Shown here: positions 9,110-18,115 of the stretch, in pieces | How positions within the stretch are numbered: the stretch's first letter is position 1 | How the letters are laid out: the number at the start of each line of letters is the position of its first letter | NCBI RefSeq assembly: GCF_034932365.1 | Contig: NZ_JAYGHR010000081.1 | Coordinates: 1-64,000 of the forward strand | Source of the DNA: Capilliphycus robustus | GTDB lineage: Bacteria > Cyanobacteriota > Cyanobacteriia > Cyanobacteriales > Microcoleaceae | Length of the DNA: 64,000 nucleotides | Direction: 5' to 3' | The notes under the pieces: model-generated | The model's database searches: none | Seen by the model: only the letters and a program-made list of their open reading frames with translations | Told to the model about the DNA's origin: nothing | Position numbers and translations under genes: made by a program

Positions 9110-9655
9110 TTATTTGGAACCATTCATCTGAACTAAAGTATCGTTTGCTAAGAAATGTTCGATATGGTAAGCACGCTCTTCTGTTTCTAACAGAATTTTC
9201 TCGTATAGATAACGAGTCGCGCGATCGCCAAGGCTTTCAGCTTGTCCAGCTTGACGACGTAACATTTGCAAAATTGCTTGTTCAGCAGCTAAGTCATGTT
9301 CGAGCATTTGGCGGGATAGGTAATATCCATCGGGTTCAGGCTCAAAGCAGCACATTTCCGCCAATTTGCTAAAGCTGGCTACTGGAATACCACCCAAACC
9401 GTTAAGACGTTCACCGAGATCGTGAACGTGTTCTTGAACTTCTTCGTAACTATCTTGGAAAAACTGATGTATGGAGTAGAACTCCGCTCCCTCTACCACA
9501 AAATGATGTTTTTGATATTGGATGTAAAGTGCCTGAAAGCTTGCTAACAAGGCATTCATACCTTCGCAAATCGGCCCTGTAACAGAATGGTCTAATAAAA
9601 TTGGGTTGTCACCCATTTCGCCCAACTGACGCACCGGACTTTGAATCTCAGTCAT
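9110..9655 (-). CDS. dpsA: DpsA-type ferritin-like DNA-binding stress protein
   Basis: Dps proteins form 12-mers that oxidise and store iron with hydrogen peroxide and protect DNA. This 181-residue protein has the Dps fold signatures: YQKHHFVVEG (first ferroxidase histidine at about 51), FYSIHQFFQDSYEEVQEHVHDLGERL (second His and acidic ligands, 60-83), and a four-helix layout of normal length. It resembles cyanobacterial DpsA, the nutrient-stress form reported to bind haem, and carries a CCFEPE motif near residue 106. The gene is monocistronic, divergent from the small conserved gene beginning at 9920. Confidence 0.92.
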   Translation of the reverse strand: MTEIQSPVRQLGEMGDNPILLDHSVTGPICEGMNALLASFQALYIQYQKHHFVVEGAEFYSIHQFFQDSYEEVQEHVHDLGERLNGLGGIPVASFSKLAEMCCFEPEPDGYYLSRQMLEHDLAAEQAILQMLRRQAGQAESLGDRATRYLYEKILLETEERAYHIEHFLANDTLVQMNGSK

Positions 9656-9919
9656 GCCTTGATTTCCTCGCAGTAAGTACCGTTATTGCCAATAGACTTA
9701 GTTTATAGAATTGTGAACTGACTTGTCAATCTACCTTAAAGCCTGATTCTGCCTATATTAGAAGGAATTTCGAGCTATTGACTTTTTTCACCCAGCCTAT
9801 TGAGAAATATTTTTATTTAAGATATGCTAGAGATTAAAGACTCAATCGGAAAAACTTTGACGAAGTTCCCGATATCAGGGTCAGGACTAAGTAGAAATTA
9901 GTTGCAGTTGGTACAAGTA

Positions 9920-10174
9920 ATGAATTCATCACAGTTACAGCCCGAAAATAGCGAAGTCATCGAGGTTAACTGCTGGGCCGATCGGTGGCAAGTCTACAGA
10001 CGCTTACAAGAGCTAGGAATCCCTTGTTCGTGCGAGGTAGAGCAACCCCTGCGGGTACAGATCAATAACCCAAACCAAGCCGTTCAACTCTCCAGCGTTC
10101 TCAAACAGTTCACCGCCTCTCGTGGAGAATTAGTCCAGAGTTTAGAACGCTCTTGGAATACAGAGTGCGACTAA
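9920..10174 (+). CDS. Small conserved cyanobacterial protein, Asr1405/Asl0597-like
   Basis: An 84-residue protein whose core (NCWADRWQVYRRLQELGIPCSC followed by PLRVQI) I recognise as the Asr1405/Asl0597 family, restricted to cyanobacteria and of unknown function. The ATG at 9920 is preferred over an in-frame TTG at 9902. Its stop is followed immediately and in the same frame by further open sequence leading into the ferredoxin-like gene at 10283, and the two probably share a transcript. Two closely placed cysteines (CSC) are the only candidate ligands. Confidence 0.65.
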   Translation: MNSSQLQPENSEVIEVNCWADRWQVYRRLQELGIPCSCEVEQPLRVQINNPNQAVQLSSVLKQFTASRGELVQSLERSWNTECD

Positions 10175-10282
10175 TTGCGATCGCAGGGTGTCGATCAACT
10201 CCTCAATCAATCAGGGCGTTCCCTCTCAGAACGTCTTTACCCGGACAAAAAACCCACACAACTTACAACTACTCTGAAACCA

Positions 10283-10849
10283 ATGTCCAAAACTGACACA
10301 CAAATCACGGAATTCAATTTTGATGGTCAAGTGACCTATGTATTCTTCGATGGCAGCAAACCCAAATATCTACAATTGATGACATCTGAAGGGCTGCATC
10401 TGATCAAACTCTCCAAGGAATCTCGTTCAGTGTGTGAACGTTTATTGATTCCCGGTCGGCAAGTTCAAGTCAGTGGGATGAAAAAATATGATCCCAAAAG
10501 CGGTAAAATTAAACTCCAAGCTGAACAAGTGATGGCTCTAAACGCTACAGGTCAGCCCAACAGTTCACCTTGTGCATCTCAAAAAGAAGCGAAAAAAACC
10601 TGTCCAGGTAAAGCCCAAATCCTTATCTGTGACAAGTCTGACTGTCGCAAAAAAGGTGGAAACCATCTGTGTTCTGCCTTAGAAACCGTCGTTAAAGAAC
10701 GAGGACTCGAAGAACAAGTCACCATTAAAAAAACAGGCTGTCTCAAACGTTGTAAAGCAGGCCCTAATGTGGTGATGATGCCCGACAAAACCCGCTACAG
10801 TCGGGTTAACCCCAAAGAAGTTCCTGAGTTAATCGCCAAGCATTTCTAA
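10283..10849 (+). CDS. (2Fe-2S) thioredoxin-like ferredoxin domain protein
   Basis: The 188-residue product has an unannotated N-terminal part (residues 1-95, OB-like VTYVFFDGSKPKYLQLMTSEG) and a C-terminal thioredoxin-fold [2Fe-2S] ferredoxin domain. Cysteines in ICDKSDCRKKG and TGCLKRCKAGP give the expected pattern for cluster binding, followed by the conserved GPNVVMMPDKTRYSRV. Such domains also occur in NuoE/HoxE and Shethna-type ferredoxins. The ATG at 10283 is chosen because upstream sequence in frame is not conserved-looking and begins at a TTG abutting the previous stop. Confidence 0.8.
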   Translation: MSKTDTQITEFNFDGQVTYVFFDGSKPKYLQLMTSEGLHLIKLSKESRSVCERLLIPGRQVQVSGMKKYDPKSGKIKLQAEQVMALNATGQPNSSPCASQKEAKKTCPGKAQILICDKSDCRKKGGNHLCSALETVVKERGLEEQVTIKKTGCLKRCKAGPNVVMMPDKTRYSRVNPKEVPELIAKHF

Positions 10850-11518
10850 AAAAATCAAGGACAATTTTTGATTAAAATGCCTCCATCTGGGTAGAGACGT
10901 TCCATTGGAACGTCTTCGCGTTTATTTAAGGGTTCCGGGGGAGGTGGGGTGGTTGACTCCCTCAAGCCACATGAGATCTAGGCTTCCCCCTGTTCCCTGT
11001 TGCCTGTTCCCTGTTGCCTCTAAAAGCATGAGATCTAGGCTTCCCCCTGTTCCCTGTTGCCTGTTCCCTGTTGCCTCTAAAAGCATGAGATCTAGGCTTC
11101 CCCCTGTTCCCTGTTGCCTGTTCCCTGTTGCCTCTAAAAGATAGCTTGCTTGTAACACCCTCAGATGAGAAGATTTAATCTGTGGCCCCAAGATAATTCT
11201 CAGCATTGTTGAGGAAACTCTAAACCCTAGCTTAGGAACAGACAAACTGTTAAATCTAGGCGGGATCGCATTCGATCAGGTGTGCGGGGAGTGAGAACGG
11301 GCAGCCAACGGCGATCGCTCTAGGCAAAAAAGTACCTGTTTCCACGCTCGATGCAACCCAGACCGGAAAGCCACCGAACAGTCACCAGTAGGGGCGGGTT
11401 CGGCTCAGATCGATCGTCTCTGCGAAACAACCTCAATCAACCCGCCCTCACACCTCACCCGTGTTTACGGTTGGCTGTTCACGCTCACACGTTCATAAAG
11501 TATATAGAAACGATAACT
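10850..11518. other. Long transketolase upstream region with repeats
   Basis: No gene is supported here. It holds a 57-bp tandem array (10971-11140), a HIP1 octamer near 11311, and an inverted repeat GGGCGGGTT/AACCCGCCC at 11392-11400 and 11439-11447. The transketolase frame remains open upstream to 11351, but that extension runs through the inverted repeat and is not conserved-looking. Confidence 0.6.
10971..11140. repeat. 57-bp tandem repeat, three copies
   Basis: Three near-perfect copies start at 10971, 11028 and 11085, each opening ATGAGATCTAGGCTTCCCCC and containing an internal duplication of CCTGTTCCCTGTTG. Because 57 is divisible by three, frames stay open through the array on both strands, which makes spurious ORFs. 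The array lies in the intergenic region before transketolase. Confidence 0.93.
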
Positions 11519-13540
11519 ATGGCTGTTGCAACCCAATCACTCGAAGAACTCTGCATTAACTCCATCCGCTTTTTAGCGATTGATGCAGTACAAAAAGCCA
11601 ACTCTGGCCACCCCGGATTGCCGATGGGCGCTGCACCAATGGCCTTTGTGTTGTGGGATCGCTTTATGCGGTTTAACCCCAAAAACCCCAAATGGTTTAA
11701 CCGCGATCGCTTCGTCTTGTCGGCGGGTCATGGTTGTATGTTGCTGTATTCTCTCCTACACCTGACAGGTTTTGACAGTGTTCCCCTCGATGAAATTAAA
11801 CAATTTCGTCAGTGGGGTTCCAAAACTCCTGGACACCCAGAAAACCACGTTACCGAGGGTATTGAAGTCACCACAGGGCCGTTAGGACAAGGGATTGCCA
11901 ATGCAGTGGGACTCGCTTTAGCTGAAGCCCATCTCGCCGCTACCTTCAACAAACCAGACTGTCAGCTTGTTGATCACTATACCTATGTGATCATGGGTGA
12001 TGGCTGCAACATGGAAGGAATTTCCGGTGAAGCCTGTTCTCTAGCAGGACACTGGGGCTTAGGTAAATTAATCGCTTTCTACGATGACAATCATATTTCG
12101 ATTGATGGTCATACTGACATCTCCTTTACCGAAGATGTATCCAAACGCTTTGAAGCCTACGGTTGGCACGTTCAACACGTTGCCGATGGTAATACTGACT
12201 TAGAAGGGATAGCCGCAGCCATTCAAAAAGCGAAAGAAGTCACCGATAAACCATCGCTGATCAAAGTTACGACAATTATTGGTTACGGTTCTCCCAACAA
12301 AGCCGATACTCACGATGTTCACGGCGCTGCTTTGGGTAAAGATGAAGTCAAAGCCACTCGTGAACATTTGGGCTGGGAATACCCGGAATTTGAAATTCCT
12401 GAAGATGCCCTCAACCACTTCCGCAAAGCCATTGATAAGGGTGCAACTGCTGAACAGGAATGGAACCAAATCTTGGATCAATATAAATCCAAGTATCCCG
12501 AAGAAGCGGCAACTTTTGAACGGATGTTGAGTGGTAAACTCCCCGAAGGTTGGGCCGATGCACTGCCAAAATATACCCCCGAAACCAAAGCGGATGCAAC
12601 TCGGAACCAGTCGGGTGCCACATTAAATGCGATCGCTAGCGTCTTACCGGAATTAATCGGGGGTTCCGCAGATTTAGCCCCCTCCAACAAAACTCTACTC
12701 AAAGGGTTGGGTGACTTCCAAAAAGGTCAATACCAAAACCGTAACGTTCGCTTCGGTGTGCGTGAACATGGCATGGGCGCGATTTGTAATGGCATTGCCC
12801 GTCATGGTTCAGGGTTAATTCCCTACGGTGCAACCTTCCTGGTGTTCACTGATTATATGCGGAACTCCATCCGTCTGTCGGCCTTGGCAGAAACGGGTGT
12901 CATTTGGGTAATGACTCACGACTCCATCGCCTTGGGTGAAGATGGCCCAACCCACCAACCCGTTGAACATATTACCTCTCTGCGGGCTATTCCTCAACTG
13001 ATTGTGATTCGTCCGGCGGATGGAAATGAAACCTCTGGGGCCTATAAAGTCGCCGTAGAGAAGGCAAAAGCGGCACATCCGATGTCAACGTTGTTAGCCT
13101 TTTCTCGTCAGAATTTGCCCAATTTAGAAGGCAGTTCGATTGATATTGTTGCCAAGGGTGCGTATATCCTTAGCGATAACAGCGATGGCACGCCGGATAT
13201 TATCTTGATTGGTACAGGCGGCGAAACTTACCAATGTGTGGAGGCAGCCGTTAAACTCCGCGAAGAAGGCAAGAAAGTTCGGGTGGTTTCCATGCCTAGT
13301 TGGGAGTTATTTGAAGAACAGGATGCAGCTTACAAAGAGTCTGTTTTCCCGAAAGCCGTTAAGAAGCGTTTAGCGGTGGAAGCGGGTATTAGCTTAGGTT
13401 GGAGCCGTTATGTAACCGATGAAGGTGCAACCATCAGCGTTGATACCTTTGGGGCGTCTGCTCCCGGTGAAGTGGTTCTGGAGAAGTTCGGCTTCACGGT
13501 TGAGAATATTATCGCTCAGGCGAAGGCGTTGTTAGGTTAG
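11519..13540 (+). CDS. tkt: Transketolase
   Basis: Thiamine-diphosphate enzyme of the Calvin-Benson cycle and pentose phosphate pathway, moving two-carbon units between sugar phosphates. The 673-residue length is standard. The ThDP motif GDGCNMEGISGEACSLAG, the N-terminal IDAVQKANSGHPGLPMG, and the pyrimidine-binding region VREHGMGAICNG are present. The ATG at 11519 gives the canonical MAVATQSLEEL start; the longer open frame from 11351 is rejected. It is flanked by repeat arrays on both sides and appears monocistronic. Confidence 0.97.
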   Translation: MAVATQSLEELCINSIRFLAIDAVQKANSGHPGLPMGAAPMAFVLWDRFMRFNPKNPKWFNRDRFVLSAGHGCMLLYSLLHLTGFDSVPLDEIKQFRQWGSKTPGHPENHVTEGIEVTTGPLGQGIANAVGLALAEAHLAATFNKPDCQLVDHYTYVIMGDGCNMEGISGEACSLAGHWGLGKLIAFYDDNHISIDGHTDISFTEDVSKRFEAYGWHVQHVADGNTDLEGIAAAIQKAKEVTDKPSLIKVTTIIGYGSPNKADTHDVHGAALGKDEVKATREHLGWEYPEFEIPEDALNHFRKAIDKGATAEQEWNQILDQYKSKYPEEAATFERMLSGKLPEGWADALPKYTPETKADATRNQSGATLNAIASVLPELIGGSADLAPSNKTLLKGLGDFQKGQYQNRNVRFGVREHGMGAICNGIARHGSGLIPYGATFLVFTDYMRNSIRLSALAETGVIWVMTHDSIALGEDGPTHQPVEHITSLRAIPQLIVIRPADGNETSGAYKVAVEKAKAAHPMSTLLAFSRQNLPNLEGSSIDIVAKGAYILSDNSDGTPDIILIGTGGETYQCVEAAVKLREEGKKVRVVSMPSWELFEEQDAAYKESVFPKAVKKRLAVEAGISLGWSRYVTDEGATISVDTFGASAPGEVVLEKFGFTVENIIAQAKALLG

Positions 13541-13661
13541 AATCCCTCTAAATCCCCCTTAAAAAGGGTTAGATCCCCCTAAATCCCCCTTAAAAAGGGT
13601 TAGATCCCCCTAAATCCCCCTTAAAAAGGGTTAGATCCCCCTAAATCCCCCTTAAAAAGGG
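13538..13661. repeat. 31-bp C-rich tandem repeat, about four copies
   Basis: Units of the type TTAGATCCCCCTAAATCCCC plus CTTAAAAAGGG recur with a 31-base period (starts at 13569, 13600 and 13631, preceded by one degenerate copy). The run begins right at the transketolase stop. Within each unit CCCTTAAAAAGGG is self-complementary, so the transcript could form serial hairpins. Confidence 0.92.
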
Positions 13662-13700
13662 GGACTTTTAACCTACACTCAACCTCCCTAACCTCCCTAA

Positions 13701-13719
13701 CCTCCCTTTTTAAGGGAGG
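13701..13719. terminator. Hairpin after transketolase, possible terminator
   Basis: CCTCCCTT and AAGGGAGG form a perfect 8-bp stem around TTT. It follows the 31-bp array downstream of transketolase. There is no strong U-run after it, so it may be a repeat-family palindrome rather than a true intrinsic terminator. Confidence 0.35.
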
Positions 13720-13823
13720 TGCCGCAGGGGTCGGGATCTAAAACTTATAAAAATGCGTCGCAAATATTTATGTATTTCAGATAAGCTAAATAAAATAGCC
13801 GCGCTCTATAGGGAATCATAACG

Positions 13824-16800
13824 ATGAGCCTGTATATTCAATATATTCGAGAGATCGAAGCTGCTATGCAATCAGGAAATGCAACAGAACACACTCATCG
13901 TCCCGCACTCAAGAATTTAATTGAATCTTTTCGTTCTGGAATTGTCGCCACAAATGAGCCAAAACGAATTAACTGCGGTGCGCCAGATTTTGTGATTTCT
14001 CAAGGACAGTTTATTAAAGGATATATAGAAGCCAAAGACGTTGGCGTTTCTCTCGATAAAACTCAAACAACGCCTCAACTCAAGCGATATTTTAATGCTT
14101 TGGGTAATTTAGTTTTAACAGATTATCTAGAATTTCGCTGGTATGTTCGGGGAGAACTTCGCTTAAAAACCCAAATTGCAAAAGTTAGCAAAAATAATCG
14201 CAAGCTAGAGCCAGATCACGAAGGAATTGAACAACTTGATCAACTTTTAACTCAATTTCTAGAAGTTAGTACACCTCAACTGAATACACCCAAAGAATTA
14301 GCGCAACGCATGGCAAATTTAGCGCAATTAATTCGAGATGCGATCGCAACGGCTCTATCCGATCAGGATAAAGGAGGAATGCTCAGAGAGCAACTGGAGT
14401 CGTTTAAAAAGGTATTAATTAAAGATTTAAACCAAAATCAATTTGCAGATATGTACGCCCAAACGATTTGTTATGGGTTATTTGCAGCCCGATGTAATAC
14501 CGAGAGTCCTGAGAATTTTTCACGGGAAACTGCGGCGTTTAAACTTCCGAAAACTAATCCTTTTCTTCGCAGTATTTTTAGTCAAGTTGCGGGGCCAGAT
14601 TTAGATGATAGAATTGTTTGGGCGGTGGATGATTTAGTAACAATATTGCGTCAGACAGATATGGCAGAAATTCTCAAAAATTTTGGGAAAAGAACCCGTC
14701 AAGAAGACCCGGTTGTGCATTTTTATGAAACATTTCTGGCGGAATATGACCCTAAAATGCGAGCATCAAGAGGGGTTTACTATACGCCCGAACCTGTAGT
14801 TTCTTATATTGTCCGTAGTGTTGACTCTATTCTGAAAAATAAGTTTGGAATTTCTAAAGGGTTAGCTGATGCAAAAAAAATACAGGTTCCTAACCAAAAT
14901 GGTGAGGGAACTCTAGAAACCCATAAAGTATTAATTCTCGATCCAGCAGTGGGAACGGGAACTTTTATGTACGGTGTAATTGACCATATTTATGATAGTT
15001 TTAAAAATCAAAAAGGGATGTGGTCAAGTTATGTCAGTCAACATCTACTTCCCCGTTTATTTGGATTTGAATTATTGATGGCTCCCTACACCGTTGCACA
15101 CATGAAGTTGGGGTTACAGCTTCAAGAGTTGGGATATGATTTTAGTTCAGATGAACGGTTAAGAATTTATTTAACAAATACTTTACAAGAAGCTTTTCAA
15201 ATTCCGCCAGCAGATGGATTTTTAAATCGAATTCGAGATGAAGCAGAAGCAGCAAAAGAAGTCAAGCAAGATATTCCTGTGATGGTTGTATTAGGAAATC
15301 CGCCTTATTCAGCAGTTTCTATGAATACCGATCCTTGGATTGTTGGATTGGTCAGAGATTACTATCAAGTTGATGGTCAACCTTTAAAAGAACATAACTC
15401 ACAAAATTTATTGGATGATTATGTTAAATTTATTCGTTTTGCTCAACATCGAGTTCGTTTAACAGGTGATGGAATTGTTGCATTAATCACAAATCATGGT
15501 TATTTAGATAACCCAACGTTTAGAGGAATGCGTCAAAATTTGATGCAAACCTTTGATGAAATTTATGTTTTAGATTTGCATGGAAATAGCAAAAAGAAAG
15601 AGGTCTGTTCAGATGGTTCACCCGATCAGAATGTGTTTGATATTCAGCAGGGTGTCGCGATTGGAATTTTTGTTAAGTATCCTGAAAGCAGTCAAAAGCT
15701 TGCTACAGTTTATCATGCTGATTTATGGGGAGTACGGGAGTTATATGAAAATCAGTCTAAAGAAAAAAAACTGATAAGCGGAAAATATCATTGGTTAGCT
15801 GAAAATGATGTGAGTTCAACAGATTGGGAAATATTAAAACCAGAATCATCTTTTTATCTATTCAAACCTCAAGATAAAAGACTACTACCAGAGTATCAAG
15901 CCTATTGGAAAATAGCTGACATTTTATCTTCAAACTTAACTGGCGTAAAAACTAATCGAGATAAACTATTAATTGATTTTGATTTAGAAAGTCTTAATCA
16001 AAGAATAGAAACTTTGCAAAGCGATCAATATACTGATATTCAAATTAAAGAAACATATAGTTTGTCAGATGATCGCTACTGGAATACTTACAGAGAAAGG
16101 AATAAAATTAGAGCTACAGATTGGCGGAAAAATATTATTCCATATCTTTATAGACCTTTTGATCAGAGGTATTTACTATATCAAATTAATCTCATTCAAA
16201 TTGGACGTGGAGGTGCTGGATATAATATAATGCAACATATGATTTATGGTGATAATTTGGGATTAATAACATCTCGTCAACAATCACAACAAAGAGAGTG
16301 GACTTTAGTAGGAATTACAAAATTTGTTACAGATAACTGTTCTATATCTAGTAATACAAAAGAGAGAAGTTATCTTTTTCCTCTCTATCTTTACCCCACT
16401 GATAACCCCACATTATTTGATTTACAACCCACTAACGCACCTGGAGGTCGCCGCCCTAACCTTTCATCGGAATTTATTCAAGACTTCTCAACTCGCCTAG
16501 AATTAGAATTTATTGCAGATGGAAAAGGCGACAAACACCAAACTTTTGGCCCCGAAGATATTTTTAATTACATTTACGCCATCTTTCATTCTCCCACCTA
16601 CCGCCAACGTTATGCAGAATTTCTCAAAATAGACTTTCCTCGGGTTCCCCTAACATCCAACTCTGAATTATTTTGGTGTTTGTGTGAAAAAGGCGATCGC
16701 CTCGTTAACCTGCATCTGATGAAAGTTACCGCAACAGAAATGACCAGTTATCCCGAAGACGGAGATAATAAAGTTGAAAAAGTTCGTTATGTTGAACCGA

Positions 16801-17054
16801 AGCAAAATCAACCCGGACGAGTTTATATTAACAAAACCCAATACTTTGAAGGAGTTCCGTTAGAGGTTTGGAATTTTTATGTGGGAGGATATCAAGTCTG
16901 TCAAAAATGGTTAAAAGATCGAAAAGACAGAGTGTTAGACTTTGACGATTTAGAACATTATCAAAATATTGTTACAGCCTTAAACGAAACAATGATATTG
17001 ATGCAGCAAATTGATGATATAATTAATCAATATGGCGGTTTTCCAATCGAATAA
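13824..17054 (+). CDS. Single-chain restriction-modification enzyme (type IIG/ISP-like)
   Basis: A 1076-residue protein combining nuclease and adenine methyltransferase. Residues 50-75 hold a PD-(D/E)xK-like nuclease core (PDF with D55, then E69-A-K71 in YIEAKD). Residues of about 200-330 form the helical connector with the marker RGVYYTPEPVVSYIV. The N6-adenine methyltransferase has motif I DPAVGTGTF at 373-381 and motif IV NPPY at 492-495. The C-terminal part of about 400 residues is presumably target recognition. True type ISP enzymes such as LlaGI add a helicase and reach about 1,600 residues; this one lacks it, so type IIG is the better description. No partner gene is adjacent. AT-rich codon use around 15700-16400 hints at a separate history for the specificity region. 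Confidence 0.88.
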   Translation: MSLYIQYIREIEAAMQSGNATEHTHRPALKNLIESFRSGIVATNEPKRINCGAPDFVISQGQFIKGYIEAKDVGVSLDKTQTTPQLKRYFNALGNLVLTDYLEFRWYVRGELRLKTQIAKVSKNNRKLEPDHEGIEQLDQLLTQFLEVSTPQLNTPKELAQRMANLAQLIRDAIATALSDQDKGGMLREQLESFKKVLIKDLNQNQFADMYAQTICYGLFAARCNTESPENFSRETAAFKLPKTNPFLRSIFSQVAGPDLDDRIVWAVDDLVTILRQTDMAEILKNFGKRTRQEDPVVHFYETFLAEYDPKMRASRGVYYTPEPVVSYIVRSVDSILKNKFGISKGLADAKKIQVPNQNGEGTLETHKVLILDPAVGTGTFMYGVIDHIYDSFKNQKGMWSSYVSQHLLPRLFGFELLMAPYTVAHMKLGLQLQELGYDFSSDERLRIYLTNTLQEAFQIPPADGFLNRIRDEAEAAKEVKQDIPVMVVLGNPPYSAVSMNTDPWIVGLVRDYYQVDGQPLKEHNSQNLLDDYVKFIRFAQHRVRLTGDGIVALITNHGYLDNPTFRGMRQNLMQTFDEIYVLDLHGNSKKKEVCSDGSPDQNVFDIQQGVAIGIFVKYPESSQKLATVYHADLWGVRELYENQSKEKKLISGKYHWLAENDVSSTDWEILKPESSFYLFKPQDKRLLPEYQAYWKIADILSSNLTGVKTNRDKLLIDFDLESLNQRIETLQSDQYTDIQIKETYSLSDDRYWNTYRERNKIRATDWRKNIIPYLYRPFDQRYLLYQINLIQIGRGGAGYNIMQHMIYGDNLGLITSRQQSQQREWTLVGITKFVTDNCSISSNTKERSYLFPLYLYPTDNPTLFDLQPTNAPGGRRPNLSSEFIQDFSTRLELEFIADGKGDKHQTFGPEDIFNYIYAIFHSPTYRQRYAEFLKIDFPRVPLTSNSELFWCLCEKGDRLVNLHLMKVTATEMTSYPEDGDNKVEKVRYVEPKQNQPGRVYINKTQYFEGVPLEVWNFYVGGYQVCQKWLKDRKDRVLDFDDLEHYQNIVTALNETMILMQQIDDIINQYGGFPIE

Positions 17055-17359
17055 AAAACTCACCAAAAACTCACCCCTCTTTTTAAGTGGGCAGGGGGGA
17101 TCAACTATGACCAATCTAAACGATAGCGACTTTGATCTTCCCTATAACCCGGCTTTAATTGCTAGGGCAGAACTCCGCTTAAGTTTGAGATTTTGAGAGA
17201 GATTCGTTACTCAATCCCCACGTTACAATTCTTCAAAAACTGTTAACTGAAAAAACTGTAATCCGGACTCTATTTATCCGGGACGAGTCGCCCCTTTTAT
17301 ATCTTTAGACAGAGTAGACATTTTTCATTCAATGCTATAATAGTTCAGAAAGAATAGCA
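17055..17359. other. Intergenic stretch before the c-di-AMP riboswitch
   Basis: About 300 bases follow the restriction-modification gene. A short open frame appears around 17107-17194 but has no recognisable product. The sequence TATAAT at about 17335-17340 lies shortly upstream of the aptamer and could be a -10 element for the riboswitch transcript. No -35 element is convincing. Confidence 0.4.
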
Positions 17360-17522
17360 AGCCAGCCTAATTCGAGCAGAATTTCTCAACTTCTACAAGA
17401 GCAGAGAAACTTTGTGAGAAACGGAGGAACCAAAAATCGGGGCGAATCTCGCGCAATGTAACCGAGAGAGGCACCTTCCAGCCTTAGCCCGTCAGCTAAC
17501 TTCGTAGGCATTGGAAGGAGAA
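17360..17522 (+). promoter_or_regulatory. Cyclic-di-AMP riboswitch (ydaO/yuaA class)
   Basis: The conserved ydaO/yuaA blocks appear in order: ACGGAGGAACC (17421-17431), GGGGCGAATC (17439-17448), GTAACC (17458-17463), CCTTCCAGCC (17474-17483), GCCCGTCAGCTAAC (17487-17500), GTAGGC (17504-17509) and GGAAGGAGAA (17513-17522). P1 can form from GCCTA (17365-17369) with TAGGC (17505-17509). A variable hairpin TTCTCA/TGAGAA (about 17383-17420) and CCTTCC (17474-17479) with GGAAGG (17513-17518) also pair. These agree with the class known from Bacillus and Thermoanaerobacter. It sits 65 bases before the start of the universal stress protein gene on the same strand. Confidence 0.9.
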
Positions 17523-17580
17523 CCCAATTGCAACATTGGATCTCCTTAACACTCGCTAAATCACCACACAGATAAGGAGA
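17515..17580 (+). promoter_or_regulatory. Putative ribosome-binding-site switch of the c-di-AMP riboswitch
   Basis: AAGGAGA occurs twice, in the aptamer's last helix (17515-17521) and as the Shine-Dalgarno sequence (17574-17580, seven bases before the ATG). Between them lies TCTCCTT (17541-17547), complementary to both. If ligand binding holds the first copy in the aptamer, TCTCCTT would be free to mask the second and shut off translation. Without ligand the first copy, extended by CCAAT/ATTGG pairing, would capture TCTCCTT and free the ribosome site. The pairing is seen; the direction of control is inference. Confidence 0.6.
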
Positions 17581-17587
17581 CAACTTC

Positions 17588-18115
17588 ATGCGGAAACCGA
17601 TGTTGATGCGTTTACAGAGCGTACTTGGCTGCGATGACTTGACACAGCAAATGGTGCTATTACCTCAAAACAAAATCTCTCCACGTCGAACAGAATCCTC
17701 TAACCTCACCCTGAATATTGTCGTGGGTTATACCGGATCAGATCAGAGTCAAGCGGCGCTGGATATGGCACTTTGGATCGCGCATCAAACCCGTTTAGTC
17801 AAGCAAAATCCCGTCTTAGTTCATATTGTTTATGTCATTGATCAGGTTCAACCCGCAACGATAGAAAAAGCCGATCATATTCTTTGGCAAGCACGCTGTT
17901 TAGCCAGTGAATGGCGGGGTTCTCTGGATGCTCATTTACGAATTGGTAATGTTGCGACTGAACTCAGTAAAACAGCCCAAGAAATGGATGCTGAGGTGAT
18001 GTTACTCGGATGTCGAACCTTAAAACATCCGTTGGTTAAGCAATTAGCAAATCAAACGCCCTGCCCCATTTTAGGATTATTACCAAAAGAGTTGAGCGTT
18101 GTCTCTTCCGATTAA
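17588..18115 (+). CDS. Universal stress protein family (UspA) protein
   Basis: A 175-residue protein with one Usp domain: strand-1 NIVVGYTGSDQSQAALDMALWIA (about 38-60) and the C-terminal half ending LSKTAQEMDAEVMLLGCRTLKHPL. The usual GS(x9)GS ATP-loop is replaced by GCRTLKHPLVKQL, so nucleotide binding is doubtful. A stretch of 35 residues precedes the domain. It has a strong Shine-Dalgarno AAGGAGA and lies directly behind the c-di-AMP riboswitch, so c-di-AMP, usually linked to osmotic and potassium balance, probably sets its expression. Confidence 0.85.
   Translation: MRKPMLMRLQSVLGCDDLTQQMVLLPQNKISPRRTESSNLTLNIVVGYTGSDQSQAALDMALWIAHQTRLVKQNPVLVHIVYVIDQVQPATIEKADHILWQARCLASEWRGSLDAHLRIGNVATELSKTAQEMDAEVMLLGCRTLKHPLVKQLANQTPCPILGLLPKELSVVSSD

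Noticed and set aside
10905..11245. Open frames on both strands through the 57-bp repeats
   Set aside because: The unit length is divisible by three, so frames stay open by arithmetic; the products are purely repetitive.
11351..11518. N-terminal extension of transketolase
   Set aside because: The extra 56 residues run through an inverted repeat, and MAVATQSLEEL at 11519 is the standard start.
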